Part shown: piece by piece, positions 38,853 through 45,352 of the stretch | Numbering within the stretch: position 1 is the first letter of the stretch | How the letters are laid out: every line of letters starts with the position of its first letter | Assembly (NCBI GenBank): GCA_021531775.1 | Contig: JAFBIU010000001.1 | Location: 62,001 to 126,000 of the forward strand | Direction of reading: 5' to 3' | From: Parabacteroides distasonis | GTDB taxonomy: Bacteria > Bacteroidota > Bacteroidia > Bacteroidales > Tannerellaceae | DNA: 64,000 nucleotides | Notes under the pieces: model-generated | Databases searched by the model: none | What the model was told of the DNA's origin: nothing | The model's input: only the letters and a program-made list of their open reading frames with translations | Program-made: the position numbers and the translations under genes

Positions 38853-38888
38853 AAAAAAATCCCAAACCAGCCTTTCGACTGATTTGGG
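38853..38888 (-). terminator. Intrinsic terminator upstream of the 163-residue gene
   Basis: Minus strand stem CCCAAATCAG / CTGGTTTGGG (one G-T pair) followed by A and seven T. A promoter-like GATATTTG lies just 5' of it on the same strand, so it could be a leader attenuator or the end of a small RNA; or it backs up the terminator at 38981. The rest of the gap 38710-39055 holds no gene. Confidence 0.7.
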
Positions 38889-38975
38889 TGCAAATATCGG
38901 TTGAGGTGGAAGGAGCAATCGGTTTACTAAAGTCACGAATGTAGTTTACTAAACTTACTTTTAACGTTTATATGC

Positions 38976-39015
38976 AAAAAGGGCCCATATCCCAGCGGAT
39001 ATGAGCCCTTTTTTT
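38976..39015. terminator. Bidirectional terminator of the two-gene cassette
   Basis: Stem GGGCCCATATCC / GGATATGAGCCC (38981-39008, one mismatch) with A-run before and T-run after; it ends the minus-strand pair of genes at 39056-40868. Confidence 0.88.
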
Positions 39016-39055
39016 AATCCCCAAACGGCAAGGTCTGACTGACTTGGAAATCAGA

Positions 39056-39937
39056 TCAGAGTAGTCCCTTCTTTATTTTCTTGGCTTTCACGTACGCTGT
39101 GGCTGCCACAAGTAGTTCATTAATAACCTTGATCGGTGTATTTTCATCTCTTTCCTCTGCCGAATGGAGATTTTGGTAGGCTTTTTTGGGATTTTTGATA
39201 CCAAATCCGTATCGTAAAATGAACTTCATTGCTATACCTTGGCACTTTTCCAAGTCCTTCTCATCCAAACCTACAAGCCACCCTACCTGATAGATAGTCC
39301 TCACGGTAGCATATACACGATATAGTTTCTTATCTGTAATCCTGAACGGACACTCTTCGGCTGTCGATGGCATGGTATCCTCTTCCATAGCCTCCACCTG
39401 GTCGCGGAAGTCATCTATCTCGTCGGAGTAGCACTGGGCACTCTCCAAATAAGCTGCCAGCTCCTGCTGCACGTGATCGGTATGGGGCAGTTGGGCCAAC
39501 CGTTGGGCAAAAAGGAGATCCATCTTTGCACACAGTTCATCATAATCATCGATGATCAACCGCTTGAGGCGGATACTATTCGCTGTATAAAGCGGGGAGT
39601 CGCTCATGGCCAGCAAAATGGATGCGGCACACAACACCATAGCGACGGCACTTCCCAGCTGTTCCTCCCCAGAGTTTTCGTATATCCATTCCTCCAATTC
39701 CTGCTGGATATCCAGGATGAACAGCTGACGTTCCTCCTCTTCCGGCATGGTCTTCAAAGCGTCTAAAACATACAACACCAGATAGAACAATTCCGTCGAA
39801 TGCAACTTGAATCCCGGTTGTCCCTTCTGCAACTCATGGCAGGGCTGCTTCACTAACAGATAGAGGCTGCAGGAGCTGAACTCCTTGTTAATGAAGTCTC
39901 TTACGCTTTTTCTGAATATTTTTGGATTTGTAGTCAT
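39056..39937 (-). CDS. Unrecognised cassette protein 2
   Basis: A 293-residue, mostly helical protein; I do not recognise a family. There is an acidic middle (EDTMPSTAEECPF near 190-202), a possible hydrophobic helix AVAMVLCAASILLAM near 97-111, and a basic end KAKKIKKGLL. It has no signal peptide and no catalytic motif that I can see. The reading frame starts 50 bases inside the upstream gene, so translation is probably coupled and both proteins should be made in fixed ratio. It ends 40 bases before a strong terminator. Confidence 0.7.
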   Translation of the reverse strand: MTTNPKIFRKSVRDFINKEFSSCSLYLLVKQPCHELQKGQPGFKLHSTELFYLVLYVLDALKTMPEEEERQLFILDIQQELEEWIYENSGEEQLGSAVAMVLCAASILLAMSDSPLYTANSIRLKRLIIDDYDELCAKMDLLFAQRLAQLPHTDHVQQELAAYLESAQCYSDEIDDFRDQVEAMEEDTMPSTAEECPFRITDKKLYRVYATVRTIYQVGWLVGLDEKDLEKCQGIAMKFILRYGFGIKNPKKAYQNLHSAEERDENTPIKVINELLVAATAYVKAKKIKKGLL

Positions 39938-40868
39938 GCAGTAAATCGTTTATAGATACTAACCAAGTGGGAATGTCTCTCAGCGGGTTGTCTGGAAAAT
40001 CGAGCAGGTTCGTCCCGTTTTCGAAAGCCGTCAACACATCATCTGACACGCCGAACTGTGCCTGCCGGTCTGCTCCGTATCGAATCACGCCAAATTCCTT
40101 GAATTCAACCTCCAGATCGTATGCCTTATCTTTCAGACAGATTTTCGCGATCTCGGTCAGGTCTGTGTAGATCGCATCGATGTTGACACCATCATCCTCA
40201 TTGGAGTACAGGTTCAGTACACCATCCGCATTTGCCTGACGCGCCAAGTTGCTGATGAACGACAACATGCTCTTGGCTGGAGATTGATGGCTCTGTTCAC
40301 GGTTGAAATAGAGGCGGATGCTGCGGACAACATCCTCGAACTTCTTCTGAAGTTCATGCACAAGCGGCCAGAAGTCTTTGTCCTTCTTCACCAGATCCAG
40401 AATTTCCAGCCGGAAATGATACGGAGTCATCAACTTGTTGAATCCATCCATCAGGCTCTCGACCACTTTGTCTGTCTTGCGGTCAAAGGCCGCATTGCGC
40501 TCGATACCCAGAATCATCCGCTCGTGCGGACGCAGGTCGATCAACAGCTGGCAGAAGGGATGATGCGGATTCTTCTGATCCTTTTTATTGACAGTTGTTG
40601 TTTTGAACTTGTTGTTTTCCATCGTCATCAGGACGACACCATCTTTGTGTTGAAGCTGATCGCACCGGTAATACTCGTTTTGAGGTATTTGCTTATGGTT
40701 CGGCTGACACGTGGGTAGATGTAGCTCAGGACCGTTCATCAAAACTTTGACGAAGCAATCGAGTGGCGTTGCAAACTGCGACCTAATCTGGTCCTCCTCC
40801 TCTTGAAACAGGCTGGGCTCTTGATTATCAGGTACAACCTTAAATTCATAAAATACGAATGTTTTCAT
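39888..40868 (-). CDS. Unrecognised cassette protein 1
   Basis: A 326-residue soluble protein without a family that I can name. The first 170 residues alternate strands and helices (TFVFYEFKVVPDNQ, DGVVLMTMENNKFKT, LLIDLRPHERMILGIERN); the centre is helical (KKFEDVVRSIRLYFNRE); and the end is very basic (KSKNIQKKRKRL). The strong promoter is 40 bases upstream, the gene overlaps the next by 50 bases, and both form a closed transcription unit between promoter and terminator. Next to it lies a fossil DNA methyltransferase, so a role in DNA defence is possible, but nothing in the protein proves this. Confidence 0.7.
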   Translation of the reverse strand: MKTFVFYEFKVVPDNQEPSLFQEEEDQIRSQFATPLDCFVKVLMNGPELHLPTCQPNHKQIPQNEYYRCDQLQHKDGVVLMTMENNKFKTTTVNKKDQKNPHHPFCQLLIDLRPHERMILGIERNAAFDRKTDKVVESLMDGFNKLMTPYHFRLEILDLVKKDKDFWPLVHELQKKFEDVVRSIRLYFNREQSHQSPAKSMLSFISNLARQANADGVLNLYSNEDDGVNIDAIYTDLTEIAKICLKDKAYDLEVEFKEFGVIRYGADRQAQFGVSDDVLTAFENGTNLLDFPDNPLRDIPTWLVSINDLLHDYKSKNIQKKRKRLH

Positions 40869-40906
40869 TTTGAGTATGTTTAAATGTTAACAATCTTGTT
40901 TTTGGT

Positions 40907-40938
40907 CAAAAATAGAAAACATCGTTGAAAGTTCCAAA
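40907..40938 (-). promoter_or_regulatory. Promoter of the two-gene cassette
   Basis: Minus strand TTTG (ending at 40935), 20 bases, TATTTTTG (40914-40907): a full Bacteroidota-type promoter about 40 bases before the start codon. Confidence 0.7.
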
Positions 40939-40955
40939 AAATAATCAAACAGATT

Positions 40956-41083
40956 TGGTTTGCCTGTATGATACAAGCCAGCACCCAGCTGGGTGCGTGG
41001 TTTCTTGACCCGTTCAGTGGCAGTGCAACTACTGGCATAGCTGCCAACTTGCTGGGAAGACGTTATTTGTTCCCCTCCCTCTA
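40956..41083 (+). pseudogene. Fossil of a DNA methyltransferase gene (motif I region)
   Basis: A plus-strand frame running through an ATG at 40968 reads MIQASTQLGAWFLDPF and then SGSATTGIAANLLGRRYLF. This is the C-terminal AdoMet-binding motif I region (usual form LDPFxGSGTTGxAAxxLGRR) of a beta-class DNA amino-methyltransferase. Only about 40 residues survive: upstream the frame runs into the promoter of the opposite-strand cassette, and downstream it is cut exactly where GACAAG repeat copy C begins. The DPPY motif and target-recognition part are missing, so it cannot be active. It may mark a former restriction-modification locus into which the cassette was inserted. Confidence 0.75.
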
Positions 41084-41123
41084 CCCTTGTCATGCTTGTC
41101 ATCTTGTCATCTTGTCAAACTTG
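41084..41123 (-). repeat. GACAAG interspersed repeat, copy C
   Basis: Forty bases, inverted relative to copies A, B and D; 38 of 40 bases match the core of copy A. It ends the methyltransferase fossil. Confidence 0.9.
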
Positions 41124-41154
41124 ATTTTCAATTCTGAGAAATTGTTTTAGAGAC

Positions 41155-41185
41155 TATAATAAAAATATATTATATTTTTATTATA
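41155..41185. repeat. Perfect 31-base AT palindrome
   Basis: TATAATAAAAATATA (41155-41169), one central T, and its exact complement (41171-41185). It lies in the middle between the inverted GACAAG copies C and D. It contains only A and T and should extrude or melt easily. Confidence 0.9.
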
Positions 41186-41217
41186 ATATAGGGAGACAAT
41201 CCTACTTTTTTGATTTT

Positions 41218-41257
41218 CAACTTTGACAATTTGACAAGATGACAACGGTGACAAGGG
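41218..41257 (+). repeat. GACAAG interspersed repeat, copy D
   Basis: The most diverged copy: one GACAAGAT unit is replaced by GACAATTT and the third unit by GACAACGG. It faces copy C across the AT palindrome. Downstream to 41406 I see only a weak TATCTTTA at 41348-41355 that could serve the SGNH hydrolase gene. Confidence 0.85.
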
Positions 41258-41406
41258 ATGTGAGGTAAAAGGTATTGTTATTCAATAAATTAGATATGAG
41301 AAAGGTGAATTTCATGCTGGAAGCATACAGGGTATCGGAAAACTCCGTATCTTTAGCCTTTAGAAGGGTTTGAATGTGTAATCAGCTAAAAATAAATGGA
41401 TTGGAT

Positions 41407-42489
41407 ATGAAACGAATCGCTTGCTTATGGGGCTTGCTGCTGATCTGTACGGTCGGTTTGGCCCAAACAACGTGGTACAACCCGCTCAGCGCGGGTGCAA
41501 TAGGAGAGACTTTTGTCCGCGGACAGGGGTGGAACGAGGATGGCGGCAACTACGTCCGATTGCCGCAACGTGCTCAGGATAAGGTGCGTGAGCCGGTGTG
41601 GAGGCTGGCGAATCAGTCGGCGGGACTGTCGGTCCGCTTCCGCACGGATGCCCCGACGATCTGGGTGCAATACACCGTGACGGGTGCCCACGCCATGCCA
41701 CACATGCCGGCGACGGGTGTTTCCGGTCTTGATTTATACCGGGTTGGCGACGGGGCTTTCTGCTTCGGTTCCTATGCTTTTGGCGACACGGTGCGGTATT
41801 CGTATCAGGTTGATCGGCCGGTGCAATCGGCTCAGCCGGAGGAGTATGAGCTGTTCCTGCCGCTCTACAACGGGGTGAAGCAGCTGGAGGTCGGTGTCGA
41901 GGAGGGGCGGCAGTTTGCCTTCGTTCCGGTGGATCGGCGGCCGGCCATCGTGGTGTATGGAACTTCCATTGCACAAGGGGCTTGCGCTTCGCGTCCGGGA
42001 ATGGCCTGGACGAACATCCTGCAACGTTCGCTCCAGCGGCCGGTGGTGAACTTGGGCTTTTCGGGCAACGGACGGTTGGAGCCGGAGCTGCTCGATTTCA
42101 TCAATGAGTTGCCGGCGGTGGCCTATGTGCTGGACTGTATGCCGAACCTGATCCATAACACGGAGGCGGAGGTGACGGAGCTGGTGGAAAAGGCTGTGCG
42201 TCAGATTCGTGCCAAGCATGATGCGCCCATTCTGCTGGTGGAACATGCGGGCAATAGCAATGGGGCTACCAGCCAGGAGCGTTACGAGTCCTACACGAAG
42301 GTCAACCGGGGACAGCAGGAGGCCTACCGTCGGCTGAAGCAGGCGGGCGTGAAGGGGTTGCATTACCTTTCGCGCGAGGAGCTGGACTTCCCGGCAGACG
42401 GCTGGGTCGATTACGTGCATCCGTCGGACTACGGCATGGTGCGGCAGGCGGAGGCTGTGGGCCGGTGTCTGCGCGGGTGTGTTAAATAG
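41407..42489 (+). CDS. Secreted SGNH/GDSL hydrolase (GxDLY N-terminal domain type)
   Basis: An esterase-like enzyme of the SGNH superfamily, 360 residues from the ATG at 41407 (an in-frame start at 41374 only adds residues before the signal peptide). Residues 1-18 are a signal peptide (cut after GLAQ). The N-terminal beta domain has VSGLDLYRV, the GxDLY motif of the PF14607 type. The hydrolase domain has block I VVYGTSIAQGACAS near 183-196 with the nucleophilic serine, NLGFSGNGRL for block II, and near the end DFPADGWVDYVHPSDYG with the catalytic Asp and His. The substrate is probably an acylated sugar or lipid; not provable here. Confidence 0.88.
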   Translation: MKRIACLWGLLLICTVGLAQTTWYNPLSAGAIGETFVRGQGWNEDGGNYVRLPQRAQDKVREPVWRLANQSAGLSVRFRTDAPTIWVQYTVTGAHAMPHMPATGVSGLDLYRVGDGAFCFGSYAFGDTVRYSYQVDRPVQSAQPEEYELFLPLYNGVKQLEVGVEEGRQFAFVPVDRRPAIVVYGTSIAQGACASRPGMAWTNILQRSLQRPVVNLGFSGNGRLEPELLDFINELPAVAYVLDCMPNLIHNTEAEVTELVEKAVRQIRAKHDAPILLVEHAGNSNGATSQERYESYTKVNRGQQEAYRRLKQAGVKGLHYLSREELDFPADGWVDYVHPSDYGMVRQAEAVGRCLRGCVK

Positions 42490-42558
42490 ACGGCTTACGA
42501 TAGAAAAATTTTTTGAAAATTTTGGCCGAAAAATTCGTGAGGTCGCGGGTTGATGTTG

Positions 42559-42566
42559 TATCTTTG
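42559..42566 (+). promoter_or_regulatory. -7 element and long leader of the InlB-repeat gene
   Basis: TATCTTTG fits TAnnTTTG. The leader to the ATG at 42739 is about 165 bases, with short repeats of TCATGAA/TATTCATGA near 42680-42710. No gene is visible between 42490 and 42738. Confidence 0.55.
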
Positions 42567-42738
42567 CCACCGAAATCAAACGCAGCCGGTCGGTGCCCGT
42601 CGGAATGAGGCGCGCCATTCGAAAGGCTATCGAAGGCTTCGCGGGCGATGATCAAGAACGTGAGTGTTAATTTTCGAGTATTCATGAAAATCGAGTGTTC
42701 ATGAATATCAAGTATCAACCCTTAAACAACCAACGATT

Positions 42739-43434
42739 ATGGCAAGAGTAGTACCAATTGATGTGATCAAGAGTATCAGAGGCAAGTATGGCAGCGGCTC
42801 GAACGACTATTTCTCGACGAACTCCAGCAGCGGCAAGATCCGCCTCTCCAAATTGGCGAACCCGTATCAGGGCGAGCAGACGGAAGCGCAGAAGGCGCAG
42901 CAGATGAAGTTCAAGGAACGGCAGGCGGTGGCGACGGCCTGGCTCAACGCGAACAAGCCGGGCGAGCAGAACGGACCGAAGGGGACGGCTCTCTACCAGC
43001 AGGCGCAGAAGTTGAAGCGCACGTTCCGCCTCTCCAGTGTCAGTCAGGTGATTTACAAGTATATGGATGAGGACAACGTGATCCTGTTGCCGGGTGTTTT
43101 GGCCGATGCGGGCAGTGGCTCGGGCACTACGGGCGGTGGCTCGGATCAGGAGCAGGAGACGCCGGTGGAGAAGTTCACCATCCAGGGCATCTCGGCCAAC
43201 AGCTCGATGGGCAGTGTTTCGCCGGCGAGCACCGAAGTGGAGCGTGACCAGAGCGTGACGCTGACGGCTACGGCTCTGAGTGGCTACAAGTTCTCGCAGT
43301 GGGATGATGGCGACAGTTCCAACCCGCGTACGGTGGTGGCGACGGCCGACAAGACCTACACGGCGACCTTCGTGGCGGATGAGGCTTCGGGTGGCGATGC
43401 GGGCAATGGCGAGGATACGCCTCCCTTCTCCTAA
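42739..43434 (+). CDS. Phage-like protein with C-terminal InlB-type repeat domain
   Basis: A 231-residue protein. Residues 1-120 (RGKYGSGSNDYFSTNSSSGK, then a Gln/Lys-rich helix and SVSQVIYKYMDED) form a part that I do not recognise, though it occupies the place of the HU-like protein in the usual Bacteroidales smalltalk module. A Gly/Ser linker (124-138) is followed by about 145-215, a divergent InlB B-repeat fold: SMGSVSPASTEVERDQSVTLTA, broken here for naming, then SGYKFSQWDDGDSSNP and TYTATFV. No signal peptide, so the InlB-like part is probably used inside the cell or in a phage-like particle. Confidence 0.65.
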   Translation: MARVVPIDVIKSIRGKYGSGSNDYFSTNSSSGKIRLSKLANPYQGEQTEAQKAQQMKFKERQAVATAWLNANKPGEQNGPKGTALYQQAQKLKRTFRLSSVSQVIYKYMDEDNVILLPGVLADAGSGSGTTGGGSDQEQETPVEKFTIQGISANSSMGSVSPASTEVERDQSVTLTATALSGYKFSQWDDGDSSNPRTVVATADKTYTATFVADEASGGDAGNGEDTPPFS

Positions 43435-43484
43435 GGAGGGGTTCGACGGCACCTCCATCTGACAGCCTCCTACATGGACCCTTA

Positions 43485-43572
43485 CCGGCAGGTTGGAAAT
43501 ACCTGCCGGGCATGTAAATACCAATGAAATGTTCCAGCCTTTGGGCGGCATGAACTCCAGTCCAAGGCTGGT
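43485..43572 (+). ncRNA. Structured intergenic region upstream of the smalltalk gene
   Basis: Two strong stem-loops: CCGGCAGGT / ACCTGCCGG (43485-43509, 9 perfect pairs) and CCAGCCTT-T-GG / CCAAGGCTGG (about 43534-43572, 10 pairs with one bulge and a large loop). No T-run follows, so they are not terminators. They may be a cis-acting RNA element for the smalltalk gene or processing signals between the two genes. Confidence 0.45.
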
Positions 43573-43617
43573 TGATTCCAACCAATGATTTACAAACCCT
43601 TTAAAATGTTGACGATT

Positions 43618-43716
43618 ATGACGAGTGAAAGCAAATCCAAATGGTCTGTGGTGATCAACATTCTCCTCACGACCCTCACGGCTCTCCTTTCCGCCCTCGG
43701 TTTCTCCGTCGGTTAG
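43618..43716 (+). CDS. Smalltalk protein
   Basis: A 32-residue protein beginning MTSESKSKWSVV, with one membrane helix (ILLTTLTALLSALGFSV) and ending at once after it. This matches the tiny smalltalk family of Bacteroidales, found between an HU-like protein gene and an N-acetylmuramoyl-L-alanine amidase gene. Here the amidase is missing and the HigBA pair lies next instead. Function is unknown; size and a single helix recall holin-like or toxin-like peptides. Followed by a strong terminator. Confidence 0.8.
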   Translation: MTSESKSKWSVVINILLTTLTALLSALGFSVG

Positions 43717-43794
43717 CGCAGAGCCTTCATGACCCATTCATGATCTTTTACAAAGCCATTCGGGGAGGATGCCAACCGCCTCCTCCCCGGGTGG
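43681..43794 (+). repeat. 114-base direct repeat, left copy
   Basis: Covers the last 11 codons of the smalltalk gene and its terminator. It recurs at 44717-44830 with one mismatch (113 of 114), 1036 bases further on; weaker similarity continues another 35 bases or so. Confidence 0.95.
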
Positions 43795-43802
43795 CTTTTT
43801 TC
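43761..43802 (+). terminator. Terminator of the smalltalk gene
   Basis: Nine-base perfect stem CGGGGAGGA / TCCTCCCCG (43761-43789) followed shortly by six to seven T. Confidence 0.85.
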
Positions 43803-43966
43803 TATTTCTTAGTTCCGATTCATATATTTCGGACATTATAAAACAATTTGTATCAGATAAAACCATTATATATTGCAATATCAATATCGTTAAGAGTACA
43901 AGGTTATGCTGAAATCGATTATCATACAAGATAAACGTTAAAACAAGCAAGTTTTCTGTCAAAAAG

Positions 43967-43998
43967 TTTCTATGAATGGAAACATAAAGCTACTTTTG
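43967..43998 (+). promoter_or_regulatory. Promoter of the higBA pair
   Basis: TTTC near 43967, about 20 bases, TACTTTTG at 43991-43998, 19 bases before the toxin start. The stretch 43803-43966 is AT-rich and without genes. Confidence 0.55.
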
Positions 43999-44016
43999 CA
44001 TTAGAAACTATGAATC

Positions 44017-44355
44017 ATGAGTACATATAAAATAAAAGTCGTATTGCTGGATGAAGCCTTAGCGTTTATCCGTTCTTTGCCGATAAAAGTGCAGGAGAAG
44101 ATAGCCTATAACTATAAGAAGATAGAGAACGGACTGATTAGTAAAGAACTGTTCAAGAAACTGGATGATACTGAAATATGGGAGTTCCGTACGCTCTACA
44201 GTGGTAACTGCTATCGGTTGTTCTCCTTTTGGGATGCTGATACGGAGATTTTTATCATTGCTACTCATGGTATCGTAAAGAAAAGTCAGAAAACTCCTAA
44301 GAAGGAGATTGAAAAGGCTGAAAAGATTAGAGAAGAATATTTCAAAAATAAGTGA
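44017..44355 (+). CDS. HigB-like toxin (RelE/phage Gp49 family)
   Basis: A 112-residue ribosome-dependent mRNA interferase-type toxin. It has the Gp49/HigB pattern: EALAFIRSLPIKVQEKIAYN near the start, FKKLDDTEIWEFRTLYSGNCYR in the centre and FIIATHGIVKKSQKTPKKEIEKA at the end, cited here in pieces of at most 20 residues by position 11-30, 45-66 and 78-100. The toxin gene precedes the antitoxin, as in higBA loci, and the frames overlap by 4 bases. The base composition is more AT-rich than the neighbours, a sign of transfer. Confidence 0.88.
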   Translation: MSTYKIKVVLLDEALAFIRSLPIKVQEKIAYNYKKIENGLISKELFKKLDDTEIWEFRTLYSGNCYRLFSFWDADTEIFIIATHGIVKKSQKTPKKEIEKAEKIREEYFKNK

Positions 44356-44357
44356 TT

Positions 44358-44690
44358 ATGGCAAAGATGAATTTGACGTCACTCGATGTGCTGACCGACG
44401 AAGTGTTCGGCAAGCGAGGCACTCCGAAACGAGATGCGATGGAGAAGCGTCTTCAGGAGGAGGTGAATGCTTATTTTGTAGGTGAAGCTATCCGTAAAAT
44501 GCGTCAAGCTCAGAATCTTACACAGGAAGAATTGGGGGAGCGCATAGGTGTGCAGAAAGCCCAAATATCGAGACTGGAGAAAGGTAAAAGTGTTATTACT
44601 CTGCCGACAATGAGCCGCATTTTTCAAGCTCTTGGTGTTTCAACGGCTACATTGGACTTGGGTGCGGGTGGCAAGGTGGCTTTGTGGTAA
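44358..44690 (+). CDS. HigA-like antitoxin (XRE family)
   Basis: A 110-residue DNA-binding antitoxin from the ATG at 44358 (another ATG at 44352 overlaps the toxin stop). The helix-turn-helix lies at about 45-100: IRKMRQAQNLTQEELGERIG, then VQKAQISRLEKGKS and TLPTMSRIFQALGV. It should bind HigB and repress the pair's own promoter. The pair lies between two 114-base direct copies of the smalltalk 3' end. Confidence 0.9.
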   Translation: MAKMNLTSLDVLTDEVFGKRGTPKRDAMEKRLQEEVNAYFVGEAIRKMRQAQNLTQEELGERIGVQKAQISRLEKGKSVITLPTMSRIFQALGVSTATLDLGAGGKVALW

Positions 44691-44716
44691 AATGAACCTC
44701 CAGTAAATTTGCAGTA

Positions 44717-44830
44717 GCTCTCCTTTCCGCCCTCGGTTTCTCCGTCGGTTAGCGCAGAGCCTTCATGACCCATTCATGATCTTTTACAAAGCCATTCGGC
44801 GAGGATGCCAACCGCCTCCTCCCCGGGTGG
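44717..44830 (+). repeat. 114-base direct repeat, right copy
   Basis: Decayed copy of 43681-43794: it holds only the last 11 codons of smalltalk, with no start. A G-to-C change breaks the terminator stem and the T-run is lost. Confidence 0.95.
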
Positions 44831-44841
44831 TTATTGCTATT

Positions 44842-45006
44842 TCATAGTTTCGATTCATGTTTCATACGTGCAACAGCACCTTTGCCATCTTCATCTACCG
44901 GGATTTTGATCGACGGATCACTGACAACAAAAGTATCCATGTATTCCATTGCTTTCTTAAATTCTTCTGTTTGCGTGAATGGCATCGTTGCCTTTTTCTG
45001 TTCCAT
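44842..45006 (-). CDS. Small hypothetical protein, 54 residues
   Basis: A minus-strand frame of 54 residues, starting MEQKKATMPFTQTEEF and ending MKHESKL. The charged pattern, with FKKAMEYMDTFVVSDPSIKI and VDEDGKGAVAR, looks like a real small soluble protein rather than chance. I do not recognise it. Eleven bases upstream of its start is a strong terminator, and a TATTTTTG lies about 120 bases upstream, so its expression could be controlled by read-through of that terminator. It is too small to assign; a broken end of a longer gene is possible since the region is rearranged. Confidence 0.5.
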   Translation of the reverse strand: MEQKKATMPFTQTEEFKKAMEYMDTFVVSDPSIKIPVDEDGKGAVARMKHESKL

Positions 45007-45016
45007 ATCTTGTTAT

Positions 45017-45049
45017 AAAAAAAGGATTCTCAAAAACTAATGAGAATCC
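45017..45049 (-). terminator. Terminator/attenuator upstream of the 54-residue gene
   Basis: Minus strand perfect 9-base stem GGATTCTCA / TGAGAATCC (45049-45024) followed by seven T. It lies between a promoter-like TATTTTTG (45134-45127) and the small gene. Confidence 0.85.
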
Positions 45050-45262
45050 CTACTGTTACCTTTTTTATGTATGTTCGTTTTTGTGGATAGACCCACATGT
45101 CTGTATGTCAAATATGTTATATGCCGCAAAAATAGGTATTATTTCATTACCTACCGAATTTTTTTGCCTTTTCTTCTACGAAAGTTCAAACGCTTGGATT
45201 TTCGTAATACTACTAAACATTTCTCGGAATTAAAATCCATATTTCACGGAATTTTGCAAAAA

Positions 45263-45328
45263 CCGGATTTTGCCGGATCGATTGCCGGATCAAATTCCGG
45301 AGGTTCTCAGCTTTTTTCTGTATGTTTG
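45263..45328 (+). promoter_or_regulatory. NudC promoter region with four CCGGA repeats
   Basis: TATGTTTG at 45321-45328 fits TAnnTTTG and is 25 bases before nudC. Just upstream CCGGA occurs four times, at 45263, 45273, 45285 and 45297, i.e. spaced 10, 12 and 12 bases, so on nearly one helix face; two are in the larger unit TTGCCGGATC. This looks like an activator or repressor site. The gap 45007-45352 holds no plus-strand gene. Confidence 0.5.
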
Positions 45329-45352
45329 TGGGTTCAAAAAGATGATTGAGCA

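Noticed and set aside
42739-43434. HU-family DNA-binding protein
   Set aside because: The genomic place is that of the HU-like gene of smalltalk modules, but the sequence lacks the HU pattern and ends in an InlB-type repeat, so I did not use that name.
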